Assembly: GCA_934446675.1 (NCBI GenBank)
Contig: CAKSEL010000014.1
Coordinates: 1-64,000 of the forward strand
Reading direction: 5' to 3'
DNA length: 64,000 nucleotides
Origin: an uncultured Eubacteriales bacterium
Lineage (GTDB): Bacteria; Bacillota; Clostridia; Oscillospirales; CAG-382
Each line of letters opens with the position of its first letter. Position 1 is the stretch's first letter. A program made the translations under genes and the position numbers. The notes beneath the pieces are model-generated. The model saw only the letters and a program-made list of their open reading frames with translations, ran no database searches and was not told the origin of the DNA. Shown piece by piece: positions 31,351 to 40,027 of the stretch.

Positions 31351-32322
31351 TCAGACCGCAAACTGGAAAATGCAGAACGCCGCATAAATCGCAAGCAGCA
31401 GAATTCCCTGCCATCTCTTTAATTTTCCGCTTATCATCGGAGGTACGGTGAGTATCAGCATTACTCCGAACATTACCGGAATGTCTATAAGCAGCGATGA
31501 ATTGTATCCCATTATCTGCTTGCTTGACGGAATATCAAACGGTGCAAGTGCAACCGACACTCCGCTTACAAGCACAATGTTGAAAAGATTTGCGCCGATA
31601 ACATTACCAAGTGAAAGCAAACCGTGTCCCTTTTTCAGCGAAGTTATCGCCGTTACAAGCTCCGGCAAAGATGTGCCGAGAGCCACAAACGTAAGCGCAA
31701 TTACCGATTCCGGAACGCCCAGACCGTTTGCAATTATAATTCCGTTATCTACAAGAAGATTTGCGCCGACAGCAATAAGCGCCGCGCCTATTACAAGCAG
31801 AATAATGTCTTTGCCTAACTTATTTTCAGCCTCGTTTTCATGTTCTTCGCTCTGTGCGCCGTTCTTTGAGGCTTTGAGCGCAAAGTATACCTGAACTCCG
31901 ATATAAACCGCAAACATTAAAAGCAGATTTATGCCGGTAACTCTCGAAAAACGTCCGGTAAAATATGCGATTACGGCATAATATATTGCCGCCGCGAAAA
32001 AGAAGAACACCGGTATTCTCAGCGTCTTTTTATCAATCTTAGACGGCTTTGCGGCAACGCTTATCGCGGCTATGAGCGCGGTGTTGCATATTACCGAGCC
32101 TATTGCGTTTCCGTAGGAGATCTCTCCGTGTCCCGAAAGTGCGGACGTGGTGGAAACCATGACTTCGGGAAGTGTCGTTCCTATCGACACGACCGTTGCG
32201 CCTATAAGGAGTTCCGGGACGTGAAATTTTCTTGCTATGCCGGTTGCGCCGTCAACAAACCAGTCTCCGCCCTTTATGAGCAGCACCAGTCCGACTGCAA
32301 ACAGCAGCACTGCGACTAACAT
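31351..32322 (-). CDS. Calcium/sodium antiporter (CaCA family)
   Basis: A 323-aa, about ten-helix cation exchanger of the YrbG/K+-dependent Na+/Ca2+ type. The two inverted alpha-repeats are clear: 'TVVSIGTTLPEVMVSTTSAL' (about residues 43-62) and 'TFVALGTSLPELVTAITSLK' (about 206-225), each with the ion-binding G-T-S/T-L-P-E core. A charged cytoplasmic loop ('SEEHENEAENKLGKD') separates the halves. It should export Ca2+ in exchange for Na+. Monocistronic; its 3' end abuts repeat copy D. Confidence 0.92.
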   Translation of the reverse strand: MLVAVLLFAVGLVLLIKGGDWFVDGATGIARKFHVPELLIGATVVSIGTTLPEVMVSTTSALSGHGEISYGNAIGSVICNTALIAAISVAAKPSKIDKKTLRIPVFFFFAAAIYYAVIAYFTGRFSRVTGINLLLMFAVYIGVQVYFALKASKNGAQSEEHENEAENKLGKDIILLVIGAALIAVGANLLVDNGIIIANGLGVPESVIALTFVALGTSLPELVTAITSLKKGHGLLSLGNVIGANLFNIVLVSGVSVALAPFDIPSSKQIMGYNSSLLIDIPVMFGVMLILTVPPMISGKLKRWQGILLLAIYAAFCIFQFAV

Positions 32323-32394
32323 ATATTTTCCCTCCGAATTTTATTTATACAGATTAATTTATACAGTCATATTCAGAAAAATATGCCCGTTATA

Positions 32395-32433
32395 ACAAAC
32401 AAAACGGCACAGATTGTTTCAAACCCATGCCGT
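32395..32433 (-). terminator. Possible terminator of fba
   Basis: The stem ACGGCA / TGCCGT with an 18-nt loop is followed on the minus strand by TTTTGTTTG, just after the fba stop. Confidence 0.5.
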
Positions 32434-32454
32434 ATATAAGTCTGATTTAAAAAC

Positions 32455-33321
32455 TTACGCCTTATTTACCGAGCCGAAAAGTTCCATCTTTTCTTTTACG
32501 GTAGCCTTGATTGCTTCAAAGCCGGGAGCGAGGAGCTTTCTGGGGTCAAAGCCCTTGCCTTCGAGATCCTTGCCTGCCTCGATATACTTTCTTGTAGCGT
32601 CTGCAAATGCGAGCTGACATTCGGTGTTTACGTTGATCTTTGAAACGCCGAGAGAAATTGCCTTCTTGATCATATCAGCGGGAATTCCGGTGCCGCCGTG
32701 AAGAACGAGGGGCATATCTTCGCCTACTGCCTTGGATACTGCGTCAAGAGTCTCGAACGAAAGTCCGGGCCAGTTTTCGGGGTACTTGCCGTGGATATTT
32801 CCTATACCTGCTGCGAGCATTGTAACGCCGAGTTCGGCAATCATCTTGCACTCGTTAGGATCTGCACATTCGCCCATACCTACAACGCCGTCCTCTTCGC
32901 CGCCTATTGCACCGACTTCGGCTTCGAGAGAAATACCCTTGCTGTTTGTAAGAGCTACGAGTTCCTTGGTCTTTTCGATATTCTCTGCTATCGGATAGTG
33001 AGAACCGTCGAACATTACGGAAGAAAATCCTGCTTCGATGCACTTAAGTGCGCCTTCATAAGAGCCGTGGTCGAGGTGAAGTGCAACGGGAACGGTAATT
33101 TTGAGTTCTTCGAGCATTCCGTTTACCATGCCGACTACCGTCTTATATCCGCACATATACTTACCTGCTCCTTCGGAAACGCCGAGTATAACGGGAGAGT
33201 TAAGTTCCTGTGCGGTGAGAAGTATAGCCTTTGTCCACTCAAGGTTATTGATGTTGAACTGCCCTACTGCGTAATGACCTTTTTTTGCTTTATTAAGCAT
33301 GTCCTTAGCTGTAACTAACAT
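32455..33321 (-). CDS. fba: Class II fructose-bisphosphate aldolase
   Basis: A 288-aa zinc-dependent aldolase cleaving fructose-1,6-bisphosphate to DHAP and glyceraldehyde-3-phosphate. Zinc/catalytic blocks: 'PVALHLDHGSYEGALK' (catalytic Asp and Zn His), 'VEAEVGAIGGEEDG'-like acidic block, 'AAGIGNIHGKYPENWPGL', 'LVLHGGTGIPADMIKKAI' and 'GVSKINVNTECQLAF'. Length and motifs fit the Bacillus-type FbaA. It is monocistronic with a good promoter and a GGAGG site. With pgk and tpiA nearby it is part of a loose glycolytic neighbourhood, and it would use the DHAP released by the deoxysugar aldolase. Confidence 0.95.
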   Translation of the reverse strand: MLVTAKDMLNKAKKGHYAVGQFNINNLEWTKAILLTAQELNSPVILGVSEGAGKYMCGYKTVVGMVNGMLEELKITVPVALHLDHGSYEGALKCIEAGFSSVMFDGSHYPIAENIEKTKELVALTNSKGISLEAEVGAIGGEEDGVVGMGECADPNECKMIAELGVTMLAAGIGNIHGKYPENWPGLSFETLDAVSKAVGEDMPLVLHGGTGIPADMIKKAISLGVSKINVNTECQLAFADATRKYIEAGKDLEGKGFDPRKLLAPGFEAIKATVKEKMELFGSVNKA

Positions 33322-33354
33322 TATTTTTACCTCCGATGGTATTATTTCAGTTAT

Positions 33355-33383
33355 ATGATACCCAAAAGAGATGCATATTTCAA
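33355..33383 (-). promoter_or_regulatory. Promoter of fba
   Basis: Minus-strand TTGAAA (33378-33383), 17-bp spacer, TATCAT (33355-33360). Confidence 0.6.
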
Positions 33384-33436
33384 CACTTAAATGTTAATTT
33401 CTATGTTTTTTTTACTTTTAACGCGGTTTGAACGGT

Positions 33437-34410
33437 GTGTGCTGGTTATTTTTTGCGAGAAAAGATAGTTTACTGCCATGTGCAACTTTGTATCTTCGCT
33501 TTTCGGAATCGAAAAGACGGGCGCTCTAAAGAGTGTAAACAAAAGATTTTCGCCGCTCAAACGCCGCAGCAAAAGCGCGGCTACGTGGAGGATTTTGCCC
33601 TAATTAAGATATTTTTCTCCCCCACAGCCCTTACCAAAGTGACCGCACTGCTATTACGGTGCGTCCGTGTAGCTTACGGCAAAATCGCCGCGCGACAGGC
33701 GCGCGGATGGGGTTGGTATCTAAATAAATGTTTTGATTGACACGGTTCAACTCTTATACCATGTCACGTTACGGTCTGCGTAATTTTTTTTTGGGTGCGA
33801 AGAAGTAATTTTTTCGCGTTATTATTAAGTCAACAGGACTTATTTTTCTGCCCGGCTTGCCTATCGGCAGGAAACTTGGTTCAAATTCAACTTTTATGTA
33901 TAGTAAAAAAACTCTGTGCAAAGTTATAGAACAATGCACAGAGTATATTTTTGTATTAAATTTTATCAGACTTGCACTTTTCCACAAACCAGCCAAACAT
34001 AAAACTAACATTCAGCCGTAGTCATCTCGCGACAGCGAGCCGGTCGTAAAGGTAAGTCCTGTTGACTGTTTGAGTTATATTAAAAGTAACACTTTTGCCG
34101 AAAATAGTTTTACTTCGTACAGAACCCCATATCCGCGCGCCTGTCGCGCGGCGATTTCGCATCACAGCATTGTGGATAGTGCGAAATGAGGATTTTTGAG
34201 TTTTCGGAGGCGCAAATGGTTTCGGTGCGCGTTTACACTCTTTAGAGTGAAATCCTCCCGTAGCCACGCTTTCGCGGCGGCGTTTGAGCCGCGAAAATCT
34301 TTTGTTTACTCTCTTTAGAGCGCAACTTTTTCGCCGCCGAAAAGTTGGAGAATAGAGTTGCACATGGCAGTGTATTATCTTTTTTGCCCAAATAATCAGC
34401 ACTCAGCCAA
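33437..34410. repeat. Modular intergenic repeat, copy E (head-to-head inverted pair)
   Basis: Almost all of the 1.1-kb gap between fba and asnA. The left end (GTGCTGGTTATT..., CACTGCCATGTGCAACT-like, about 33440-33490) is mirrored at the right end (about 34360-34405) as its reverse complement. Both halves contain the GC-rich 'cgccgctcaaacgccgcagc' module and the 'ccgcgcgcctgtcgcgcgg' hairpin in opposite orientation. The centre (33840-34080) holds the 'aactctgtgcaaag' hairpin and the 'acataaaactaacattcagc' module. It is a ~970-bp imperfect palindrome with no gene. Confidence 0.85.
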
Positions 34411-34426
34411 AATCAGGCACCGCCCC

Positions 34427-35425
34427 TTAGAGTACCCTGCACCCCTGCTTTTCAAGCTCCTCAATGCTCTCCTCGCGCCAGACTGACGCCTGAACCTCGC
34501 CTATGTGCATCTTTCTCAGATAGTACATACAAAGTCTTGACTGTCCGATACCTCCGCCGATAGTAAAGGGTAACTTGTCCTCAAGTACAGCCTTGTGGAA
34601 CGGAAGTGCGCGCCTGTCGTCGCAGCCGGACAGAGTAAGCTGTCTGTCAAGAGATTCGCTGTCTACTCTTATACCCATGCTCGAAATCTCAAACGCTATG
34701 TCAAGCACCGGATAATAAAGCAGTATGTCGCAGTTAAGTTCCCAGTCGTCGTAGTCGGGGCTTCTGCCGTCGTGTCTGCTGCCGGAATTTAGCATTCCGC
34801 CTATCTTCATAAGACAAACCGCGCCGTTTGCTCTCGTATATTCGTTCTCACGCTGTTTCGGAGTGAGCAAAGGATACATATCCTCAAGCTCCTGCGTCGT
34901 AATAAAGCTTATTTCATCAGGCAAAGGATTTGCCTCGAACGATTCCCTAAGTGCCGGGAAATTGTATGCCATGTGCTGTTCGGTGTTCTTGAGCACTCGG
35001 TATATCTTTCTCACCGTCTTTTTGAGCGTTTCAATGTTTCTGTCGGCTCTGAGAATAACCTTTTCCCAGTCCCACTGGTCAACGTACAGCGAGTGAAGCG
35101 CGTCGGTCTCCTCGTCGCGGCGTATAGCGTTCATGTCGGTATAAAGTCCTTCTCCTACTGTAAAACCGTATTTGCCGAGCGCATATCTTTTCCACTTTGC
35201 AAGCGACTGCACTATCTGAACGTTTCTGCCTGTTTCCTTGATGTCGAATTCAACCGGACGTTCAGTGCCGTTGAGCGCGTCGTTAAGACCCGATTCCGGC
35301 GTTACGAAAAGAGGTGCCGACACTCTTGTAAGGTTGAGCGTTGCGGCAAGCTCGCGTTCAAAATAGTCCTTGCAGAATTTTATCGCTATCTGTGTGTCCT
35401 TTATGCCGAGAATTGATTTGTACAT
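34427..35425 (-). CDS. asnA: Aspartate--ammonia ligase (asparagine synthetase A)
   Basis: A 332-aa class II aminoacyl-tRNA-synthetase-like enzyme making asparagine from aspartate, ammonia and ATP. Family marks: 'SILGIKDTQIAIKFCKDYFE' at the start, 'RVSAPLFVTPESGLNDALNG', 'QSLAKWKRYALGKYGF', 'LHSLYVDQWDWEKVI', 'SGSRHDGRSPDYDDW' and the C-terminal 'IGGGIGQSRLCMYYLRK'. The second ATG (35425) is chosen because GGAG lies 8 nt upstream of it and only 2 nt from the first. A glutamine-dependent AsnB is encoded 14 kb away. It is followed downstream by repeat copy E. Confidence 0.95.
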   Translation of the reverse strand: MYKSILGIKDTQIAIKFCKDYFERELAATLNLTRVSAPLFVTPESGLNDALNGTERPVEFDIKETGRNVQIVQSLAKWKRYALGKYGFTVGEGLYTDMNAIRRDEETDALHSLYVDQWDWEKVILRADRNIETLKKTVRKIYRVLKNTEQHMAYNFPALRESFEANPLPDEISFITTQELEDMYPLLTPKQRENEYTRANGAVCLMKIGGMLNSGSRHDGRSPDYDDWELNCDILLYYPVLDIAFEISSMGIRVDSESLDRQLTLSGCDDRRALPFHKAVLEDKLPFTIGGGIGQSRLCMYYLRKMHIGEVQASVWREESIEELEKQGCRVL

Positions 35426-35445
35426 GATCATTGCTCCTTATATTT

Positions 35446-35940
35446 TCAGTCTTTCTTTGTATAATGATAAGCTATGCGCGGCGTATCGTCGGTAAGTCTT
35501 ATTATTCCGCACCTGACAAAGCCGTTTTTCTCAAAAACTCTCTGCATAACCTTGTTGTCCGGGTGCGTGTCGCCGCGAATATCTCCGCACAGCGTCTTGC
35601 AAAAGTCAAGGCAGTATTCCGAAACGCCCTTTACTTCTCCGCTGCCGGCAAGTCTGTGAACGGTTCCGTACGGTCTGCGGTTGAGCCATGGCTTTCCCAC
35701 AAGCGCGCGGTATTCCGGCTGCACGTCTGTCGTGAACATGAATACAGCCTGTATTTTACCGTTTTCGTCGGTGCAGACATAGCTTTTGCCGTTTTCTATG
35801 TCGTCCGTCAGCAGCTCACGGCTCGGATATCCTCTTTCCCACTGCGTCGGATTCCCGGTCTTTTCCATAAATCTGCGCGCATATTCGTAAATGCGCATTA
35901 TATCTTCAAGATCGGTCATCTGCGTCTTTCGTATTTCCAT
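35446..35940 (-). CDS. GNAT-family N-acetyltransferase
   Basis: A 164-aa GCN5-related acetyltransferase. The N terminus 'EIRKTQMTDLEDIMRIYEYA' is the usual first strand and helix, and 'YGTVHRLAGSGEVKGVSEYC' corresponds to the motif A acetyl-CoA region, though without a clean Q/R-x-x-G-x-G/A. The C-terminal 'VMQRVFEKNGFVRCGIIRL' is the motif B 'N...y.k.GF' block. Substrate unknown. ATG 35940 is chosen since the GGAG site touches the earlier ATG at 35949. 20 bp upstream of asnA, so probably co-transcribed. Confidence 0.85.
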   Translation of the reverse strand: MEIRKTQMTDLEDIMRIYEYARRFMEKTGNPTQWERGYPSRELLTDDIENGKSYVCTDENGKIQAVFMFTTDVQPEYRALVGKPWLNRRPYGTVHRLAGSGEVKGVSEYCLDFCKTLCGDIRGDTHPDNKVMQRVFEKNGFVRCGIIRLTDDTPRIAYHYTKKD

Positions 35941-36073
35941 AAATCGCATCTCCGAAATATCACTGTGCTTTCAGAATCAGATTATACCACATGGGCGTGC
36001 GCGTGTCTACACAAATTTATAAATTTTCGGCTCAAAAAGCATTTTTCTTAACATTACATCGCATTTTTTACCA

Positions 36074-36102
36074 TTGACACACGCTAAAAATTATAGTACA
36101 AT
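36074..36102 (+). promoter_or_regulatory. Promoter of birA
   Basis: TTGACA (36074-36079), 17-bp spacer, TACAAT (36097-36102), 48 bp before the start codon. Confidence 0.65.
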
Positions 36103-36149
36103 ATATTATGATTGGAAATTTATGTAAAATTACTGATAAGGAGGGCGGC

Positions 36150-36944
36150 ATGACTGATATAACGGCTCTTGCAGAGTTAAAAGACAAGCCTTACGGCAGC
36201 ACGCTGTCGCTGCTTTCCTTTGCAGACTCGACAAACAATTACATACGCAGACTTTCCGACATTCTTCCGGACGGTCACACAGTAATTGCAAACGAGCAGT
36301 TTTCCGGCCGCGGACGGCAGGGCAAAAGTTTCTTTTCTCCTCCCGAGGACGGACTTTACATGAGTGTTCTTTTCAGAAATCCGCGCCTTGTAAACGACGG
36401 TCTGTTTACCGCGAAAATAAGCCTTGCCGTGTGCTATGCCATTGACAGGATAACCGGCACCGACGGAAACGGCGGAGTAGGCATAAAGTGGGTAAACGAC
36501 ATCTACTTCGGTTCGGGCAAGCTCTGCGGAATACTCTGCGAACGGCTTGCGGACAAAAACGGCGCGTCATACGTAATTGCAGGAATAGGAGTCAATTTAT
36601 ACACCGACCGTTCCTCGATGCCGAAAGACATACGCGGCGTCGCGTGCTCGCTTTTCGATATTACAAGAACGCGCTATGACAAATATAAGCTTTGCGCACT
36701 CATACTCGAAGAACTCCAAAAGGTCTTTGAACTGGACAACGGCAGCGTTATCGAAAGATATAAGCAGAGAAGCGTGGTTCTCGGGCGCGAAATAACCGTA
36801 ATAAGAGCCGGCGAAAGCGTAAGGGCGGCAGCTCTCGACATATGCGACGACGGTTCGCTTCTTGTAAGATACGAGGACGGATTTACCGCAAAGCTCTGCG
36901 GCGGCGAAATAAGCATACGCGTAAACCGTCAGGGCAGAAAATAG
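36150..36944 (+). CDS. birA: Biotin--[acetyl-CoA-carboxylase] ligase (no repressor domain)
   Basis: A 264-aa enzyme that makes biotinyl-5'-AMP and transfers biotin to a carboxylase/decarboxylase lysine. The ATP/biotin motif is 'GRGRQGKSFFSPPEDGLYMS' (about residues 52-71), with 'GIKWVNDIYFGSGKLCGIL' and 'YVIAGIGVNLY' after it. It lacks the N-terminal HTH of bifunctional BirA, so it is a monofunctional ligase. ATG 36150 follows a strong AAGGAGG site; the frame open to 36108 lies within the promoter leader. The C-terminal SH3-like domain is 'SVVLGREITVIRAGESVRAA'. Confidence 0.93.
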   Translation: MTDITALAELKDKPYGSTLSLLSFADSTNNYIRRLSDILPDGHTVIANEQFSGRGRQGKSFFSPPEDGLYMSVLFRNPRLVNDGLFTAKISLAVCYAIDRITGTDGNGGVGIKWVNDIYFGSGKLCGILCERLADKNGASYVIAGIGVNLYTDRSSMPKDIRGVACSLFDITRTRYDKYKLCALILEELQKVFELDNGSVIERYKQRSVVLGREITVIRAGESVRAAALDICDDGSLLVRYEDGFTAKLCGGEISIRVNRQGRK

Positions 36945-37001
36945 CATTATTTTTACGAATTGTAAAATATTTTGCCGTACACGTTTTGTTGATTTAAACT
37001 A

Positions 37002-37030
37002 TTGAATTGCGGCAAACAATATGCTATAAT
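37002..37030 (+). promoter_or_regulatory. Promoter of pgk
   Basis: TTGAAT (37002-37007), 17-bp spacer, TATAAT (37025-37030). Confidence 0.65.
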
Positions 37031-37082
37031 ACATCAGGCGATTGTTAAAAAATTAATTATATATAAGTAAGAGGTGTAAAAA

Positions 37083-38381
37083 ATGTTAAACAAGAAAACT
37101 GTTGAAGACATTGAAGTAAAAGGCAAAAAGGTGCTTGTACGCTGCGATTTCAACGTTCCGATAAAGGACGGCGTTATCACGAGCGACAAGAGAATCGTAA
37201 GCGCACTGCCTACGATCAAGTATCTGCTTGACAACGGCGCGAAAGTCATACTCTGCTCTCACATGGGCAAGCCTCATGCAATACTCACAGAGGGCTTCGG
37301 TCTTGACAAGAAAGAAAAGAAAAAGGTAGAGGAGCTTCCCGAAAGCGAAAGAGCTGCTGCTACCGCAGAGTTTATCGAAAAGGCTAAGAAGAACGATCCC
37401 GTAAAGTTCACTCTTAAACCCGTTGCCGACAGACTCAACGAGCTTCTTGACGGCAAGGTTGCATTCGCAAAGGACATCGTCGGCGACGACGCAAAGGCTA
37501 AGATCGCCGCTCTCAAGGACGGCGAGGCAGTTCTTCTCGAAAACGTCCGTTTCGACGCAAGAGAAACCAAGAACGACGACAGCTTCTCCAAGGAACTTGC
37601 AGCTCTCTGCGACGCATACGTAAACGACGCATTCGGTTCCGCTCACAGAGCACACTGCTCTACCGCAGGTGTTACCAAGTTCGTCAAGGACAGCGTTTGC
37701 GGCTACCTTATTCAGAAAGAAATCGAAGTTATGGGCGGAGCACTCTCCAATCCTACACACCCGTTCGTTGCAATTCTCGGCGGCGCTAAGGTTTCCGATA
37801 AGATCGGCGTTATAAACAACCTCATCGACAAGGTTGATACGCTTATCATCGGCGGCGGTATGGCTTATACCTTCATGCGCGCTCTCGGCAACAGCATAGG
37901 TACTTCTATCTGCGAAGAAGATAAGATTGACCTTGCTAAAGACCTTATGGCTAAGGCTCGTGAAAAGGGTGTTAACTTCCTCCTGCCCGTTGATAATATG
38001 ATAGGCAGAGAGTATGATGAAAATACAACTTATATGAGAATCTACTCCGACGCTATTCCCGACGGCTGGATGGGACTTGATATAGGCCCGACGACACAGG
38101 AACTGTTCTCCAAGACTATCGCAGGCAGCGGTACAGTTGTCTGGAACGGTCCTATGGGCGTTTCCGAATGGGAAAACTTCGCAGCAGGTACCAAGGCTGT
38201 TGCTAAGGCTGTTGCTGACAGCGGCGCAATCTCTATCATCGGCGGCGGCGACAGCGCTGAGGCTGTTGAAAGACTCGGATTTGCAGATAAGATTACTCAT
38301 ATCTCTACCGGCGGCGGCGCTTCTCTTGAATTCCTCGAAGGCAAGGAACTTCCCGGCATCGCAGCTCTTAACGACAAATAA
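37083..38381 (+). CDS. pgk: Phosphoglycerate kinase
   Basis: A 432-aa glycolytic kinase transferring the acyl-phosphate of 1,3-bisphosphoglycerate to ADP. Marks: 'KKVLVRCDFNVPIKDGVITS' (the PGK signature), 'AVLLENVRFDARETKNDD', 'DAFGSAHRAHCSTAGV', hinge 'AILGGAKVSDKIGVINNL', 'WNGPMGVSEWENFAAGTKAV' and 'IIGGGDSAEAVERLG'. It is about 35 aa longer than the commonest form; the extra length is a Lys/Glu-rich insertion near residues 76-102 ('KKEKKKVEELPESERAA') in the N domain. AGGTG site before the ATG. The next gene, tpiA, is separated by repeat copy F. Confidence 0.96.
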   Translation: MLNKKTVEDIEVKGKKVLVRCDFNVPIKDGVITSDKRIVSALPTIKYLLDNGAKVILCSHMGKPHAILTEGFGLDKKEKKKVEELPESERAAATAEFIEKAKKNDPVKFTLKPVADRLNELLDGKVAFAKDIVGDDAKAKIAALKDGEAVLLENVRFDARETKNDDSFSKELAALCDAYVNDAFGSAHRAHCSTAGVTKFVKDSVCGYLIQKEIEVMGGALSNPTHPFVAILGGAKVSDKIGVINNLIDKVDTLIIGGGMAYTFMRALGNSIGTSICEEDKIDLAKDLMAKAREKGVNFLLPVDNMIGREYDENTTYMRIYSDAIPDGWMGLDIGPTTQELFSKTIAGSGTVVWNGPMGVSEWENFAAGTKAVAKAVADSGAISIIGGGDSAEAVERLGFADKITHISTGGGASLEFLEGKELPGIAALNDK

Positions 38382-38387
38382 TACAAG

Positions 38388-39128
38388 GGGTACGCGCTTT
38401 CTTTTTAAAAAGAAAGCTGCAAAGAAAACAATAGCCCCTAAATTAGAAAAAGACTATGGGGCACTCTGTGCCGCCGGCTTATACCGTCCGCAGTCAAACA
38501 GCAGGACTGCGGACTAAGATGTTTACAGGTGCGTGAGTAAACTATGGAAACTGTGTACTAACGGCAGCTTTGATAAGTGAAACTTTTTCGCGAAAATCGA
38601 AATAAAGTCAAAATTTCACTTTGCACCGAGTTTTTGCTCCGCACTGGCAAAATTTACTCCGCACCATTGAAACATAAAACTAATGTTCAGCAAAGTCATC
38701 TCGCGTAAGCGAGCTGGTCGTAAAGATAAGTCCTGTTGACTGTGAAATAACAGAAAAAGTCAACACTTGCGCAGCAAAAACAAGGTTTACGCAGACCGCA
38801 GCGTGATATGGCATAAAAGTTAAAGCGTGTCAACAAAAACTTTTACTTAGAAACCAGCCCCATCCGCGCGCCTGTCGCGCGGCGATTTTGCGGCACAGTT
38901 TCAGGGATAATGCAAAATAAGAGTTTTTGAGCTTTCGGAGGCGTACTTGGTTTCGGCGGGCAAAATCCTCCACGTAGCCACGCTTTCGCTGCGGCGCTTG
39001 AGCGGCGAAAATCTTTTGTTTTACACTCTTTAGAGCGCCACCTTTTCGCCGTCGAAAAGTTGAAGAATAGAGTTGCAAGTGGAAGTGGATAACCCATTTC
39101 CGCCCCAAATAGGCAAAAATCAGCCAAA
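38388..39128. repeat. Modular intergenic repeat, copy F (tail-to-TIR, reverse orientation)
   Basis: Occupies nearly the whole 806-bp gap between pgk and tpiA, beginning 7 bp after the pgk stop. Relative to copies B and C it is inverted: the tail with the 22-bp palindrome comes first (38396-38420), then 'atttaggggct' reversed, the 'acataaaactaatgttcagc' module, the 'gtcctgttgactg' word, the 'ccgcgcgcctgtcgcgcgg' hairpin, the GC-rich module, and finally the terminal module (GAATAGAGTTGCA, CCATTTCCGCCCCAAAT, ATCAGCCAAA). No gene seen. Confidence 0.85.
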
Positions 39129-39187
39129 AACCATTCAAACATAAGTGCAGTAAAGAAAAAAATATAGAAAAAAGAAGGTTGAATCCG

Positions 39188-39943
39188 GTGAGAAAGAAAA
39201 TAATAGCAGGAAACTGGAAAATGAATAAGACTCCGACCGAAACCAAGGCGTTTCTTGAGGAGCTTAAACCCGTAGTAGCAGGAAAGACAGGCTGCGATGT
39301 AATCGTGTGCGTTCCTTTCGTTGACCTCCCTACCGCAGTTGACGCGTGCAAGGGTACAAATATCAAGGTCGGCGCACAGAACGTTCATTTCGCACCCAAC
39401 GGAGCATATACCGGCGAAGTAAGCGCGGCAATGCTTGTCGATCTCGGCGTTGAATACGTTATAATCGGTCACAGCGAAAGAAGACAGTATTTCGCAGAAA
39501 CCGATGAGACCGTAAATATGAGAACCAAGGCTGCACTTGAGGCAGGACTTAAAGTTATACTCTGCGTAGGCGAGCTTGAAAAGGAACGCGAACAGGGTAT
39601 TACCGCAGAAATCCTCGGCAAGCAGACCAAGGTTGACCTTATGGGCGTTACCGCAGAGCAGATGAAGAATGTAATCATCGCTTACGAACCTGTATGGGCT
39701 ATCGGAACAGGTAAGGTTGCAACAACCGAACAGGCTGACGAGGCTTGCGGCGTTGTAAGAAGCGTTGTAGCTGAAATGTTCGGCAAGGACGTTGCGGATA
39801 AGACTGCTGTTCAGTACGGCGGCTCAATGAATGCAAAGAACTGTGCAGAACTTCTCAAGTGCGAGAACGTTGACGGCGGACTTATCGGCGGCGCATCTCT
39901 CAAGAGCGCTGATTTCGGTATAATCGTTGACGCTGCTCAGTAA
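39188..39943 (+). CDS. tpiA: Triose-phosphate isomerase
   Basis: A 251-aa TIM-barrel enzyme interconverting DHAP and glyceraldehyde-3-phosphate. The N terminus 'KKIIAGNWKMNKTPTE' carries the catalytic Lys, the electrophilic His is in 'VIIGHSERRQYFAETDE', the catalytic Glu in 'IIAYEPVWAIGTGKVATTEQ', and the phosphate loop in 'VQYGGSMNAKN' and 'DGGLIGGASLK'. I start at the GTG at 39188, nine nt after GAAGG; a TTG at 39179 directly abuts that site. It would feed DHAP from both aldolases into glycolysis. Confidence 0.96.
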   Translation: MRKKIIAGNWKMNKTPTETKAFLEELKPVVAGKTGCDVIVCVPFVDLPTAVDACKGTNIKVGAQNVHFAPNGAYTGEVSAAMLVDLGVEYVIIGHSERRQYFAETDETVNMRTKAALEAGLKVILCVGELEKEREQGITAEILGKQTKVDLMGVTAEQMKNVIIAYEPVWAIGTGKVATTEQADEACGVVRSVVAEMFGKDVADKTAVQYGGSMNAKNCAELLKCENVDGGLIGGASLKSADFGIIVDAAQ

Positions 39944-39965
39944 TCTGAGTTTATAAGCATAATTT

Positions 39966-40010
39966 AAGGCTAAGTACGTGATTGTTTTCGTACTCAGCCT
40001 TTTCTTTTTG
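39966..40010 (+). terminator. Terminator of tpiA
   Basis: The stem AAGGCTaAGTACG / CGTACTcAGCCTT with an 8-nt loop is followed by TTTTCTTTTTG. Confidence 0.85.
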
Positions 40011-40027
40011 TGTTTGTTTTTTTGCCT

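Noticed and set aside
37086..38300. 404-codon open frame antisense to pgk
   Set aside because: It is the mirror of a strongly codon-biased gene, has no ribosome site and resembles no protein family; pgk is certain.
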